A DNA stretch of 64,000 bases, taken from the NCBI RefSeq assembly GCF_000517105.1, contig NZ_KI912153.1, positions 297,507 to 361,506 on the forward strand, written 5' to 3'. The stretch's first letter is position 1, and each line of letters begins with the position of its first letter. The notes beneath the pieces are model-generated. The model saw only the letters and a list, made by a program, of their open reading frames with translations. It did no database searches and was not told the origin of the DNA. The stretch comes from Fischerella sp. PCC 9605 (lineage in GTDB: Bacteria > Cyanobacteriota > Cyanobacteriia > Cyanobacteriales > Nostocaceae). Both the position numbers and the translations under genes were made by a program. Below, one piece after another: positions 47,972 to 58,197 of the stretch.

Positions 47972-49876
47972 CTATTGCCTGAGATAGTAATTAAACCGCT
48001 CTCGTAGTTGTTCAACCGTCAGGTTCTTAGTCCAGTACTCCACTAGGGCGTGACCAAATGCCCAAGCGTTGCGATCGCTTGCAGCAGGGTTTTCTAGTAA
48101 TAGCGGCCACAAAGATAACAAGTCAAAGTTGAGCGAACCGTCTGTATTCAAAAGTGAAAATAGCTCATATGCCATCTGAAGCTTGCCAATCACAATCGGC
48201 AGCTGTTCGGCTGGTATTTTCTCTGCCAGCAGATTTGCCAGGGTGGGCGATCCGGTGGAAAGTGTGGAAATAAACTGGAGGACGGGACTTTTGAGCAGTG
48301 CAGTCACTCCTTGTGTAGTTGCCATCTGGAAGGTGTAGTGGTCGATGATTTTGGCAGCTGCGACGGTGCGGGCTTCCAAGTTACGCAAAAAGCGGGCAAG
48401 ACGCAGCTGTTTAGCAGGTGCGATCGCATCTATCAGCGCCAATGATAGCGCGTCCATGTTCCAAGCAACTCGACCTGTTTTCACATCACCCGTAACAACA
48501 GGCAGAACTAAACTACTTAAGTCACCCAAAAGCTGAGCGCGAAAATTGGTTGCTTCCCGAATCGCAATTTCCTTGGGGCGATCGCCCCATTCCCAATCGT
48601 AAGGCGGCTCCCATTCGCGCATAGGACGCAGGCGATCCACTTGGGTAACGACCGTAATTACAGGCAAGTCTGCAACTTCCGCCTGCATATCTTGGAGAAA
48701 ATCCACATCCATTTGCAGCGCTGGATCGAGGGCAGGAGTGACTAACAGCAGCAAATCTGCGTTAGTGGCATAATCAAGCACAAGTTCGCGTAAATCTGCA
48801 CGGTTCACTTGTTCGTAACCAGGCGTATCCCAAAGTGTGAGTGTTTCTTCATCTGGAGTTTGCCAGTAATAACTCTGAATTTGATCGGTACTAGGTAATA
48901 CATCAACTGCGGCTAGGTCTGCCTGAAACACCGTGTTAATCAAGCTGCTTTTTCCGGCTCCAGTTCGTCCCGCTAATAGAATATTGATGGGTTTTTGCTC
49001 AACTGCCGCAGCTGGTTGTGCTTGCGTCAGAATTTCTCGGAGAGTTTGGGTTTTAGTCTCGGGTAATTTCGGTGTGGTAACGGCAGATTCTGCTACTGGT
49101 AGAGTCATGCCTGCGTAGAGAGCGATCGCTTGCCGACATAAATTTCTGAGAGCAGCTTCTCGGAGTAGCTGACTCAAATTCACTAGCAGTTGCTGGTTAG
49201 CCTGGTTGCTGTAACGCTGACTGGCTAAGTTTGCTACTGCTGCTACTGGGTTGAGGAGCCACTGCGCCAAGTTCCAGGCTCGCATGAATTTACGGGCCGA
49301 TGGTTCCAGTCTCTGGTAAATTTCGTATGCTTCGTATGCTTGCCCAACTGTAACCTGATTGAGGGCAGGGGATAACTTCTGCATCCACAGATCCAGGTCA
49401 TTTACAGTCCCACGAATCAGTGCATAAGCTTGGGGAACGTAAATATTTAGCAGAGGGTATTTTACTTCCGGATGGTAGATTTGGGCAACGGCAACAACAA
49501 GATCCTGGCATCGCAGCCAAAAGGTTTGCCAGTCTTCCCAAATTGGGCGATCGCTCCTTGATGCTTCCAGGATTTCTTGCAGTACAGCTTCGGCTTGTTT
49601 GGTTACATCAGTTACCTCTCTTGGCGTTGTCTCACCTGCCGCAGATTCCAGTTCTTTGCTGACCTCTGCCATAACGGTCTCAACCTGTGTTACGACAGGT
49701 TGAGTCCATTTGACCAGTAACCAACGCCAGCCTACAAATAAGAGGATAAACACACCCCAGATCCAATTCAAACCCCACTCATGGATCTGCAATCCTGCTG
49801 CAACCAGTAAGAAAGTGATGATAAAAGCGATCGGGATTGCTAAGACGATCCATTGCCAAAGTTTTAAGCGTACCAT
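47972..49876 (-). CDS. Membrane-anchored Era/TrmE-like GTPase
   Basis: The 634-residue protein has two N-terminal membrane spans (about 8-30 and 36-54), a helical region to about residue 285, then a GTPase core: G1 GRTGAGKSS near 301, G3 DTPGYEQ near 347, G4 TQVDRL near 412. The C-terminal helical domain (about 490-634) is unfamiliar. It resembles dynamin-like or YeeP/Era-type GTPases of unknown role in cyanobacteria, probably acting at the membrane. The ATG at 49876 is followed by the first span. Confidence 0.8.
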   Translation of the reverse strand: MVRLKLWQWIVLAIPIAFIITFLLVAAGLQIHEWGLNWIWGVFILLFVGWRWLLVKWTQPVVTQVETVMAEVSKELESAAGETTPREVTDVTKQAEAVLQEILEASRSDRPIWEDWQTFWLRCQDLVVAVAQIYHPEVKYPLLNIYVPQAYALIRGTVNDLDLWMQKLSPALNQVTVGQAYEAYEIYQRLEPSARKFMRAWNLAQWLLNPVAAVANLASQRYSNQANQQLLVNLSQLLREAALRNLCRQAIALYAGMTLPVAESAVTTPKLPETKTQTLREILTQAQPAAAVEQKPINILLAGRTGAGKSSLINTVFQADLAAVDVLPSTDQIQSYYWQTPDEETLTLWDTPGYEQVNRADLRELVLDYATNADLLLLVTPALDPALQMDVDFLQDMQAEVADLPVITVVTQVDRLRPMREWEPPYDWEWGDRPKEIAIREATNFRAQLLGDLSSLVLPVVTGDVKTGRVAWNMDALSLALIDAIAPAKQLRLARFLRNLEARTVAAAKIIDHYTFQMATTQGVTALLKSPVLQFISTLSTGSPTLANLLAEKIPAEQLPIVIGKLQMAYELFSLLNTDGSLNFDLLSLWPLLLENPAASDRNAWAFGHALVEYWTKNLTVEQLRERFNYYLRQ

Positions 49877-50037
49877 TGCCCCATGCCTGCTTCAATGAGA
49901 CTTCTTACACTCCTATTTTCGATCTAAAACTTTTGTGATGAGTGGTAGACTGCTTGGTTTAAGTAATATGACGAATAAGTGCGTTAAACTGCTGTGTGCG
50001 GTTTAACAAATATTATCTGTACGTACGGAGACAATTT

Positions 50038-51090
50038 ATGCTCACATGGACTAATCAACCTTATGAATCAATGTGGAACCATATAAGGCTTTTGAAGTAT
50101 TCCACAAACGTCAAAAAACTATTAACAGGGAAGCTGCTATCAAACAGAAATTTTTTCTTTAGCGATCAAGAACTTGTCGAACGCAAATCAAGACAAATAG
50201 CTTACGCAATATCCCAAGCTGATGAGTATTTCAAGGCAGCAGATAATGTATCAGAGATCACAAGCCCTCTCTTGTACTTTTATGGGATGCTTTCGTTAGT
50301 GAAAGCACTGCTTGTGGCAAACACCCAGAATCTTTTACTCGATGATATTAAATATCACGGCTTGTTTACACGTGCGATTAATGAAAATTTAAAAAAATAT
50401 GTGGAAAGGGAGAATGAATGGTGTATTGAGAAAGAATTTGCCGTATGTAATGAAGGAGTTTTGGATGAGTTAACTAAATTAGTGCATAACTTCTCTTTTC
50501 CTAAGCATTCGATAATCCTGTTTAAGGATATTTTAAAGCTTAATCCTGAACTAGGGGATTTTTATACAAAATATTATGGCGAGCCAGCGTCATTTTTACC
50601 GCTGTACAGTTATGATCTAAAAACATTTCCTTTTAAACTCTATCCTGCAACAACTGACAAAAAAAAGGTTCTAGCAAGTTTTCCAAACATAGAAAAACAC
50701 TTTGAAGTTACTGCTGACCTCCTGCATGGTCAAGCTTTGGTGATACAAAGTAGAGAGTATCTTAAAGAGATGCCTAATAATATAGGAATTTATTATCCCA
50801 TTCCTGGTGGTCGATATTTAATTGCTGGGCTAGATTATGAGCATGAATCAAATACATGCAGTTATTACATATCTCCGGAAATATGTGACTATATTGGAAT
50901 GTTTATTCTAAGTAACTGTGTTAGATATAAACAAGAGCTTTGGGGGATGACTGTAAGCGGTGAAAGGGACGGTGGATTTGGGTTGGTGAATTTGTTTATA
51001 TCTATTGCAAGAACAAGATTTCCAAATTTTATTCTCAGTCAATTGTTCAATGAAAAGTTTGAATATGGAGTAGCTGCACGCTTGATGTAG
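50038..51090 (+). CDS. YaaC-like protein
   Basis: The 350-residue protein resembles the YaaC family: an N-terminal segment (W..I..L......K), FFSDQELVERKSRQIAYAISQADEYF, SPLLYFYGMLSLVKALL, and a C-terminal GYYIS-like PEICDYIGMFILSNCVRYKQELW and RFPNFILSQL. Function is unknown. GGAG lies 7 bases before the ATG at 50038; the frame extends 42 bases further upstream without support. It is unlinked to its neighbours and AT-rich compared with them, which may indicate transfer. Confidence 0.65.
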   Translation: MLTWTNQPYESMWNHIRLLKYSTNVKKLLTGKLLSNRNFFFSDQELVERKSRQIAYAISQADEYFKAADNVSEITSPLLYFYGMLSLVKALLVANTQNLLLDDIKYHGLFTRAINENLKKYVERENEWCIEKEFAVCNEGVLDELTKLVHNFSFPKHSIILFKDILKLNPELGDFYTKYYGEPASFLPLYSYDLKTFPFKLYPATTDKKKVLASFPNIEKHFEVTADLLHGQALVIQSREYLKEMPNNIGIYYPIPGGRYLIAGLDYEHESNTCSYYISPEICDYIGMFILSNCVRYKQELWGMTVSGERDGGFGLVNLFISIARTRFPNFILSQLFNEKFEYGVAARLM

Positions 51091-51424
51091 GTGCGAAGAA
51101 GATCTATAGCGGACTTTTCAAATAGACTTTGAGCGTTACCTTTAGGCGATAGTAAGATCGCCATTTCCCATAAACTCAATTGACGCAGTAAATCTAACCT
51201 CTCATCACTACCAGAAAACTACAGTAATTCACAAAACGATGTCTGAGACAAGCTGCTGCGCGTCTAGACACAATCAAAGAAATAAGACCTTGCCGCATCT
51301 GCTCCCAAACCAAACAGTCGCTCCAAGCATACGTTACGATGAAAAAGTTGTCTGCCGCCAGTGAATTTCACGCGCAGTCAGTATTTGTTCTACAGCAATG
51401 CAGCTACACCAGAGGAAGAAAAGT
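51091..51424. other. Gap before the methyltransferase gene
   Basis: About 330 bases with no recognisable gene. It contains GAGGAAG immediately before the chosen start codon. Confidence 0.45.
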
Positions 51425-52387
51425 ATGCCGTGGATGGAATTGAGCCTCAATACAACGCACGAAGCAGTTGATTGGGTCTGTACGCTGCTTGCTGAGACCA
51501 TCGATATTAGTGATGTTCACATAACAGAATATGCTGAACCAAACGAACGGGATGTAGAACAACCCCACTGGACATTTACGATTCGCTTATATCTACTCTC
51601 TGATGTTCACTCAAGGGCGCGTGTAGAAAAAATTGTGAATCTGCTTTCGCCCTTGTACCGTGCAGGAATAACGACTGAGGTGCAGATAACAGCGGTTAAC
51701 GAGAAACCCACAGACGCAGATTTACTCAACCCCCTCGTGCATCGGATTGGGAAACGGTTTGTTGTGCTTACTTCTGATGCCCCGGATCAATCTGAAGTGC
51801 CAGACCAAATAACCTTGAGACTGAAGAAAACTTTCTCTTTCGGTAGTGGTTTACACCCAGCGACAATTGTCTGCCTCAAACTGCTTGAAAGACACGCCGT
51901 CCCGACTATGAATGCCCTCGACCTTGGATCGGGTTCAGGTATTCTAAGTGTAGCAATGGCAAAGCTGGGGGCAAACGTTTTAGCCTTAGACAATGACAGT
52001 GTTGCCGTGCAAGCTACTCAAGACGCTGTGCATCGTAATGGGGTAGAACAGCAGGTAAGGGTAATGAAGGGAAGCCTGGGATGTGGAAGCGATCTAGGAC
52101 ATTGGATGGGTGGAAACACTATTGACAATGCGCCAAAAATTGAGGCTATAGACAGCTTTGATCTCATCGTCGCCAATATCCTGGCACGGATACACATTGC
52201 CCTCGCCAATGACTTCCAGCAGGCACTGCGTCAGACTGATGCCCACGCGGGACTACTAATTACATCTGGTTTCACTACCGATAGCGAAGACAATGTGGAC
52301 ACAGCTTTGCAAGAGGCAGGATTTGAGTTTGTTGATTGTGAAAGATTAGATGAGTGGGTTGCACTTGCCTATCGTTTGAAAGTATAG
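51425..52387 (+). CDS. PrmA-like methyltransferase
   Basis: The 320-residue protein has an N-terminal substrate-binding domain (MPWMELSLNTTHEAVDWV, about 1-110) and a SAM-dependent methyltransferase domain: FSFGSGLHPATIVCL in place of the usual AFGTGxHxTT, DLGSGSGILSVAMAKLGA (SAM loop), ALDNDSVAV, and DLIVANILAR (NPPY-like NIL). PrmA trimethylates ribosomal protein L11. The variant motif and extra insert near 215-240 suggest a paralogue rather than the main PrmA. GAGGAAG about 7 bases before ATG 51425 supports this start rather than one 27 bases earlier. Confidence 0.8.
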   Translation: MPWMELSLNTTHEAVDWVCTLLAETIDISDVHITEYAEPNERDVEQPHWTFTIRLYLLSDVHSRARVEKIVNLLSPLYRAGITTEVQITAVNEKPTDADLLNPLVHRIGKRFVVLTSDAPDQSEVPDQITLRLKKTFSFGSGLHPATIVCLKLLERHAVPTMNALDLGSGSGILSVAMAKLGANVLALDNDSVAVQATQDAVHRNGVEQQVRVMKGSLGCGSDLGHWMGGNTIDNAPKIEAIDSFDLIVANILARIHIALANDFQQALRQTDAHAGLLITSGFTTDSEDNVDTALQEAGFEFVDCERLDEWVALAYRLKV

Positions 52388-52499
52388 TTTACAAAATTTC
52401 GGAATATTAGAAGAATTACTATCTACATCTGTAATTATAAAAATGTTCAAAAGCCTTGCAATTAAGGGATTTTGAGCATTTTTATTTTTTAATTTTAAA

Positions 52500-52571
52500 A
52501 GCCCGTGACGAGGATTGAACTCGTGACCTCACCCTTACCAAGGGTGTGCTCTACCACTGAGCTACACGGGC
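52500..52571 (-). tRNA. trnT: tRNA-Thr (GGU anticodon)
   Basis: The minus strand reads GCCCGTG...CACGGGC as acceptor, GCTC..GAGC D arm, ACCCTTGGTAAGGGT anticodon arm with GGT in the loop, and CGAGTTCAATCCTCG T arm. CCA is not encoded. It is followed by tRNA-Tyr only 25 bases upstream on the same strand. Confidence 0.94.
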
Positions 52572-52596
52572 AAAATAGAAAAGTTTTGTTTTGAGG

Positions 52597-52679
52597 TGGG
52601 CCGGGCTGGATTCGAACCAGCGTAGGCGCTAGCCAACGGATTTACAGTCCGTCTCCATTAACCACTCGGACACCGACCC
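52597..52679 (-). tRNA. trnY: tRNA-Tyr (GUA anticodon)
   Basis: The minus strand shows acceptor GGGTCGG with CCGGCCC plus discriminator A, anticodon arm ACGGACTGTAAATCCGT with GTA, a long variable arm (TGGCTAGCGCCTA), and T arm CTGGTTCGAATCCAG: a class II tRNA-Tyr of 83 nt. It precedes tRNA-Thr in one probable transcript. Confidence 0.94.
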
Positions 52680-52739
52680 GTGCGACCCACGATTAATTAT
52701 AGTAGCACAAGGTTTTGAAATCTCCAAGCTTTTTTTCAA

Positions 52740-52878
52740 AAAAATTGGGAATGGGGAATGGGGAGTGGGAGATGGGGTGATGGGGTGAGTGGAGGGAGTA
52801 GTAAACCACCAACCACTAACTACTAACCACTAACTACCAACCACCAACAACCAACCACCAACCACCAACCACCAACCA
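52740..52878. repeat. Purine-rich array and heptamer array
   Basis: GGGAATGGGGAATGGGGAG and GATGGGGTGATGGGGTGAG (complement of the CCCCATCTC family) are followed by AACCACTAACTACTAACC-type heptamers up to the ABC transporter stop. Confidence 0.85.
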
Positions 52879-54699
52879 CTAACTTAACAATTCCCCAGTC
52901 TCTTGCAGCGCGTGCAAGCGATGGTAAATTCCCTCACTACGCAAAAGTTCTTCGTGATTACCGACTTCTACAACTTTGCCTTGATCTAGAACCACAATTT
53001 TGTCTGCTTCCCGGACTGTACTCAGGCGGTGAGCAATCACAATTGTAGTGCGGGTTCCTTGGAGCGATCGCATTGCCAGTTGAATTGAACGCTCAGATTC
53101 GTAGTCTAGGCTAGAAGTAGCTTCGTCAAAAATCAGTACATCTGGTTCAACTAGCAACGCCCTAGCAATTCCCAAGCGTTGTCTCTGTCCACCAGACAAC
53201 CTTACACCCCTCTCTCCTACTACTGTGTAGTAGCCTTTAGGTAGGTGCTGGACGACTTCATCAAGTCTGGCGATTCTACAAGCTTCTTCAACTTGCTCAA
53301 AGGTGGCATCTGGTCTGCCATACTTGAGATTATCCAAGACAGTACCGTTAAAAACATCTACTTCTTGGTGAACTATTGCCAGCCTGCGTCGATAACCTCC
53401 CACATCCAGAGTGCGAATATCTTGACCATCAATGAGAATTTGACCTTCATTGGGTTCAAAATATCGTAACAGCAGCTTTACTAAGGTAGATTTACCCGAA
53501 CCCGATCGCCCAACTAACGCCACTGTTTGATATGGTTCAATCAAGAGATTGATATCATGTAGAACTTGACGCTTCGGTTCGTAGCCAAAACCAATGTGCG
53601 AAAATTCCACCTTCCCAGTAAATTTATAAGGAGATTCTGGCTGTTGTCTTTCTTCCAAAAGACCAACTGAATCAACTCCAGATCGTTCTTTGAGAAATTC
53701 GTGGAACCGCACCATTGAACTGTACCGACGGGCGAAAATTTCCGCTAGGACGCCAATAGGTTCCAACTCGGCATAAGCCATACTGGAAAGAGTTAACGTC
53801 ATGATAAAGTGACCAAGAGAAATCCTGCCGTTGATTGTCGCCACTAGCGCCAAACCCAAGATTGCAAACACGCAAAACTGAACTACAGTTCTTTGCCAGG
53901 TTTGCAGCTTGACATAACCTTTGTGGATGCGATAATCCACCACGGTTAGTTCCCGTCCCAAACGTACTTTTTGCCGCTGCAATTCTTTTGCTTCTGTCGC
54001 AAATGCTTTGACTGTTTTGATGTTGCTGATGATTTCAGAAGTACGGCTTTCAGTGTTTTCCGAGTATTTATCCAAGCGGTTATCGTGCCAAATAAGCCGC
54101 TTTAACTTTTTCAAGGTAAAGCCAAGGATAACGACGAAGGAAATCAGATATAAAATTGCTATTCGCCACTCCACAAACCAGATAAACACAAAAATTCCCA
54201 ACACTCGGAACAATTTAGGAATCATTTGTCCGGCTATTTCAGGATAAGTCCAAGTGTGGTTGGCAACTCCTCTAGCTATTCGTCCGGCAATCCGTCCAGG
54301 GTTATTTTCGTCATAAAATTCCAGTGGTAGGGTCAGAATTTTCTCAATCGCTTTTTCATGCTGATCTCGACGTGCCCTTAAGGCAATATCCCAGTGAAAC
54401 CAACTGGTAAACCAAGGTTGTGTTGGCGCTCTTACCACCGTGACAAGAAAAATCAAACCCAGCAATACTCCTAAAGATAGAAGCTTATTCACTGGGTAAT
54501 TAATAATGTCTGCTATTGTGGCGATCGCTCCTGCAAGTGGTTTATCTAACGGTTGACCAGACAAAATATTCAAAATTTGCCCGATCGCATAAGGTACAAT
54601 CAAATCGATAATCTCGTAAAAACTGGTTGCTGCAATACTAAAAATACTCAGCCTCCAGTAAGGACGAAAGTAATTGAGAATATCTCGAAAGTTTGCCAT
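52879..54699 (-). CDS. ABC transporter, fused permease and ATPase (exporter type)
   Basis: The 606-residue half-transporter has a six-helix membrane domain (about 15-330) and an ATPase domain: Walker A GRSGSGKST near 398, signature LSGGQRQRLGIARAL near 497-511, Walker B VLIFDEATSSLD near 518-529, and the H-loop IAHRLSTV. It is of the MsbA/lipid- or peptide-export type; substrate unknown, and it would function as a dimer. ATG 54699 is used; a GTG nine bases earlier is possible. Confidence 0.92.
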   Translation of the reverse strand: MANFRDILNYFRPYWRLSIFSIAATSFYEIIDLIVPYAIGQILNILSGQPLDKPLAGAIATIADIINYPVNKLLSLGVLLGLIFLVTVVRAPTQPWFTSWFHWDIALRARRDQHEKAIEKILTLPLEFYDENNPGRIAGRIARGVANHTWTYPEIAGQMIPKLFRVLGIFVFIWFVEWRIAILYLISFVVILGFTLKKLKRLIWHDNRLDKYSENTESRTSEIISNIKTVKAFATEAKELQRQKVRLGRELTVVDYRIHKGYVKLQTWQRTVVQFCVFAILGLALVATINGRISLGHFIMTLTLSSMAYAELEPIGVLAEIFARRYSSMVRFHEFLKERSGVDSVGLLEERQQPESPYKFTGKVEFSHIGFGYEPKRQVLHDINLLIEPYQTVALVGRSGSGKSTLVKLLLRYFEPNEGQILIDGQDIRTLDVGGYRRRLAIVHQEVDVFNGTVLDNLKYGRPDATFEQVEEACRIARLDEVVQHLPKGYYTVVGERGVRLSGGQRQRLGIARALLVEPDVLIFDEATSSLDYESERSIQLAMRSLQGTRTTIVIAHRLSTVREADKIVVLDQGKVVEVGNHEELLRSEGIYHRLHALQETGELLS

Positions 54700-54873
54700 G
54701 ATGCACACTGTCCAAGAGCATGAGCCTGTAGCTCCGGAAGTATTATACTACATCTATACTACATTGCAGTCAAGAGGCAAACAAGCAAATCATCCTTTGG
54801 GAAGAGATAGTGGATAGTGGATAGTGGTTAGTGGATAGTGGTAAAAAACCAACTACTAACTACTAACAAATAA

Positions 54874-55635
54874 CTATTGATAAAATTCCAAGCGATATCG
54901 ATAAAGAGCAACTGGATGAGAGCCAGCTTTAAAGTAATCTGGATCTTGTGGTGAAAGGTAGACAGCAGTGACTTGATCTGCTTCTATGGCTGGATTAGGT
55001 GTAGATAATTTGCGGTAGGCTGTTGTAGACTCTACTGTATTAAAATAAGCACGCCCACCACCTTTAAATAGTTGTTGAAAAACTTCTGTAGCAATAAATT
55101 TACCATCAGATGTAGTTTCTGTAGCGCGTGCAGAAACAATAGAAACTAGTTGGCGTTCATGACGTAGTAAGGTAATCTGACGATTGGGAGAATCTGGATC
55201 TACTTTGACTGATAATACATCTGTGTCACCTAAATAGGCACGTGCCAAATTTAAGCCATTAAACGCTCTATCCGCTACTATTGTTGGTTTGGTATCTTGG
55301 CGAGAGTTTATTTTTAACCCAGAAACAGGCTTTTTCTCCTCCACAAACTGCACCTGAAAGCTAAGAGGCTGGTTAAGATATTGACGATTACCCTCAAATC
55401 CAGGTGTGACAATCTCAGGAGCCAAAGGAGCAACCAAATCCACAAGCGTGCTTACAACCTGCCAATTACCCGCCATCCAGTCAGGATAAGCTAAATCTCC
55501 TATAGCTGGTTGCGCTAAGGTTATTTTTTTCCACTCAGGAAAATTATCTAAACGCTTAGCCAATTCTCCCGCCATTGCTTCTGTACTCCACAGCAGGAAT
55601 AAAACAATCAAGCAAAAACTGCAAATTAGCTTCAT
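54874..55635 (-). CDS. Exported protein of cyanobacterial/plant type (DUF6816-like)
   Basis: The 253-residue protein has a signal peptide (MKLICSFCLIVLFLLWSTEAMAG, cleavage after AMA), then DFPEWKK-like sequence, DLAYPDWMAGNWQVVSTLVDLVAPLAPEIVTPGFEGN and LLRHERQLVS...ATE...GKFIATEVFQQ. The beginning (YP.W..G.W...ST) resembles a lumenal protein family shared with plants; I assign it to the DUF6816 group with reserve. It is presumably located in the thylakoid lumen or periplasm. ATG 55635 is preferred to a TTG 6 bases earlier. Confidence 0.7.
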   Translation of the reverse strand: MKLICSFCLIVLFLLWSTEAMAGELAKRLDNFPEWKKITLAQPAIGDLAYPDWMAGNWQVVSTLVDLVAPLAPEIVTPGFEGNRQYLNQPLSFQVQFVEEKKPVSGLKINSRQDTKPTIVADRAFNGLNLARAYLGDTDVLSVKVDPDSPNRQITLLRHERQLVSIVSARATETTSDGKFIATEVFQQLFKGGGRAYFNTVESTTAYRKLSTPNPAIEADQVTAVYLSPQDPDYFKAGSHPVALYRYRLEFYQ

Positions 55636-56360
55636 AGACAAGTATTAAGCAGTATTTTTTTCAAAATGTAAACTTTATTTGATTAAAAGCTCACGCAATT
55701 TAGAAATTGTGTTGCTTTTTTGTTACTAAATTTAACTCTTACAGTAATAAACTCAACAAAAACACTAACCTTCTTTAAAAAGACTGAAAGCAAAGTAATC
55801 TTCAAAATTCATTTTCCTGCTTAAACAGGTTCAATATACAAAAATACTCATAACTTCCTTAAAGCTATGTATTTTCTGGGTTTTTCGCCTCAAGTGATGT
55901 CAATAACTGCTTTTTTGCTAACTGTTAGATTAGTTACCATAATTAAAACTAAGATCGTACTTGAAATAAAAGTAATTAATCATACTTGCTAAATATAAGT
56001 TCTAGTGTTATTACTTAAGAAACACCAAAATAAAATGATTTCATTAGTAAAATTACTTATTCTAATAACTGAAATCTTTATTTATGCTTTTAATGCTGTG
56101 GTAGTTAAAGCGTAAATTATTTTGAAAAAAGCAAGTGTAAATCTTGAATGGTAGTACAAGGTTGTTAGGATGGGATGTCATGAATCATTTCCCAAATTAA
56201 AGTATCGTATCTGAAGCTACCTTGCGGGCTTCTATTAAGCTAAAAGCTTTAAGCTAAACGCTTTTTGTCAGAGTATTCAGTTTTAAATGACTGAAATATT
56301 TTATTAGTTATTAGGGTGTCATCTGATTGATTGGTGTGTTTATGATTAATAGATGAACTA
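55636..56360. other. AT-rich gap before the DUF4388 cluster
   Basis: 725 bases between divergent genes, very AT-rich, with no open frame of interest. A TTATTAGGGTGTC region near 56305 and the AAGCTAAAAGCTTTAAGC self-complementary stretch near 56238-56255 are the only notable sites; the promoter of the signalling cluster should lie in the right part. Confidence 0.5.
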
Positions 56361-57239
56361 ATGAGCCTATCGAGTTCTTTTACTAATTTTTCTTTAGCTG
56401 AATTGTTTCAACTGATTGACCAAGGAAGAAAGTCTGGTTGTTTAACAGTGTGTACTTTACCAGATATTAATGCTCCTAGTTCTAAATCGCAGTATTATTA
56501 CATTTGGTTTCGACAGGGGTGTGTAGTTGCGGCGGCAAATCGCTTAAATGGTCAGGGTTTAATCTATAAAATTACGCAACGAGGTTGGGCAAATCAGCAA
56601 GTTTTAGAAAAGTATAGTCAGTTCCTGCCAACAGCAACACCCTTTGGTTTGTATTTAAAAACGCAAGGAGTGCTAAATACTGAGCAATTAAACTTATTAT
56701 TTGCTAGCCAACTACACCAGATTCGACAATTATTTGAAATTCAAAAAGGTGTATTTAAACTTGATAGCAAAGCACCCCTGCTTGGGAAAGAAATGACAGG
56801 ATTAAGTTTGAAGGCAACAGAAGTTAGCCTGATGGCTTTAAGAATTCTAAAAAACTGGGAAGCCTTGGCTGATGCACTTCCGGATGCTAATTCTGCTATA
56901 CGTAGTATTAGCCAAAGCAAACCACAAATTCGTCTACATGCTTTGGAATGGCAAGTCTGGGAATTTGCCAATGGTAGTGTTCCTCTCAGCGCGATCGCAC
57001 ATCAACTCCATCAGCCTATAGCTTTAGTTCAGCAAGCAGCTTTTCGGCTGATGTTAGCTTGTTTAATAGAAGAAATTTCTCCAGTGACATCTACCCTAGA
57101 ACTAAATAATTACCCTCTAGATTTAAAGATGGTAAATTCATCTGGTTTTGGTAAAGAAAAATCTCAAGAACTAGAAAGATCCAAAATAAGTACTTCATTA
57201 TTGCAAAATTTAGTTGGGTTTTTAAGGAGTAATAATTGA
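56361..57239 (+). CDS. DUF4388 (PATAN-like) domain protein
   Basis: The 292-residue protein begins SLSSSFTNFSLAELFQLIDQGRKSGCLTV, the DUF4388/PATAN signature, followed by IWFRQGCVVAAANRLNGQGLI, and then a long helical part with a winged-helix-like segment (ANGSVPLSAIAHQLHQPIALVQQAAFRLMLA, about residues 205-235). PATAN domains take part in signal transduction and phototaxis in cyanobacteria. Its TGA overlaps the ATG of the GTPase gene (TGATG), so these are coupled. Confidence 0.8.
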   Translation: MSLSSSFTNFSLAELFQLIDQGRKSGCLTVCTLPDINAPSSKSQYYYIWFRQGCVVAAANRLNGQGLIYKITQRGWANQQVLEKYSQFLPTATPFGLYLKTQGVLNTEQLNLLFASQLHQIRQLFEIQKGVFKLDSKAPLLGKEMTGLSLKATEVSLMALRILKNWEALADALPDANSAIRSISQSKPQIRLHALEWQVWEFANGSVPLSAIAHQLHQPIALVQQAAFRLMLACLIEEISPVTSTLELNNYPLDLKMVNSSGFGKEKSQELERSKISTSLLQNLVGFLRSNN

Positions 57240-57787
57240 TGGAAATCCTACGCATTGTAGTTACTGGCGGCGTAGGCGCAGGCAAAACAAGCTTCATTCG
57301 TACTATCAGTGAAATCGAAACGGTAGATACTGATAGAAAAGCAACTGATGAAATTGCACTTTTGAAAGAGAAAACCACAGTTGCATTGGACTTTGGTCGG
57401 TTGACAATTGCACCAAATCAATCACTACACCTTTATGGTACGCCCGGACAGATGCGATTTGATTTTATGTGGGACATATTAATTCAAAAAGCCCATGCCT
57501 ATATTTTGTTGATAGATGCACACCGTCCGGAACAAGTGCGCTATGGTCGGAAAATTCTTCAGTTCATGAAGCATCGAGTTAAAATACCGTATCTAATTGG
57601 GCTAACTCATACTGATTGCCCTGATGCTTGGCAGATAGAAGATGTAGCACTGGCTTTGGGACTATCAGAGGAAAGTACCAAACCACCGATGATGTCTGTA
57701 AATGCTACTGAGTCTGCTTCCGTAAAAGAAAGTCTAATTGCGTTGGTTGAAGAATTTGCCAGATATTACCAATATTTCACCGAATAA
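57239..57787 (+). CDS. Ras-like small GTPase (MglA/COG2229 type)
   Basis: The 182-residue GTPase has P-loop GGVGAGKTS at residues 10-18, G3 YGTPGQMRF, and an unusual G4 as LTHTD; C-terminal VNATESASVK. It belongs to the COG2229 / MglA-like group that couples to roadblock proteins. AAGGAG is about 10 bases upstream of the ATG at 57239 (a TTG three bases earlier is also possible). It is followed by a roadblock gene after 410 bases. Confidence 0.85.
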   Translation: MEILRIVVTGGVGAGKTSFIRTISEIETVDTDRKATDEIALLKEKTTVALDFGRLTIAPNQSLHLYGTPGQMRFDFMWDILIQKAHAYILLIDAHRPEQVRYGRKILQFMKHRVKIPYLIGLTHTDCPDAWQIEDVALALGLSEESTKPPMMSVNATESASVKESLIALVEEFARYYQYFTE

Positions 57788-58197
57788 CTAGAGTTATCTT
57801 GTTTGACAAAAACTCTTATGCTAGTTGTCAAATAAAAAATACGTAGAACTTTAATTTTTATCCTGTTATTCTGAATTTTCCTTGTTACCTTTATTGATTT
57901 GTCTCAAGTCTTGGAGTCAGTTTATGACCATATAGGATGTGATGGCCATTACACTGTTATATCTTGCTGTTTAACCACTATGCCTCTGGGCTACCTTCTC
58001 AAATTCTTGACTGGGATATTTCAGAAATATCCTGTACCAGAAAAAACATCAAATTTGTCACATACAACACATTTACCAGTACTGCGATTGCGGAAAATAC
58101 GGCACAATCTTTACCAGTAGTTACGGTAAATTCACAGTTACTAACAACTACTAAGACAACTCAAACATCTGTATTAACAATTGTGGAGGAAAAATTC
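57788..58197. other. Gap between GTPase and roadblock genes
   Basis: TTTGACAA at 57802-57809 pairs with TTGTCAAA at 57835-57842 and could form a stem. A frame continuous with the roadblock gene opens at 57964 but has no recognisable similarity, so it is treated as leader. Confidence 0.5.

Noticed and set aside
57964..58197. N-terminal extension of the roadblock protein
   Set aside because: The extension is low in similarity to anything and the GTG at 58198 has a good GGAGG at correct distance; family length is about 120 residues.
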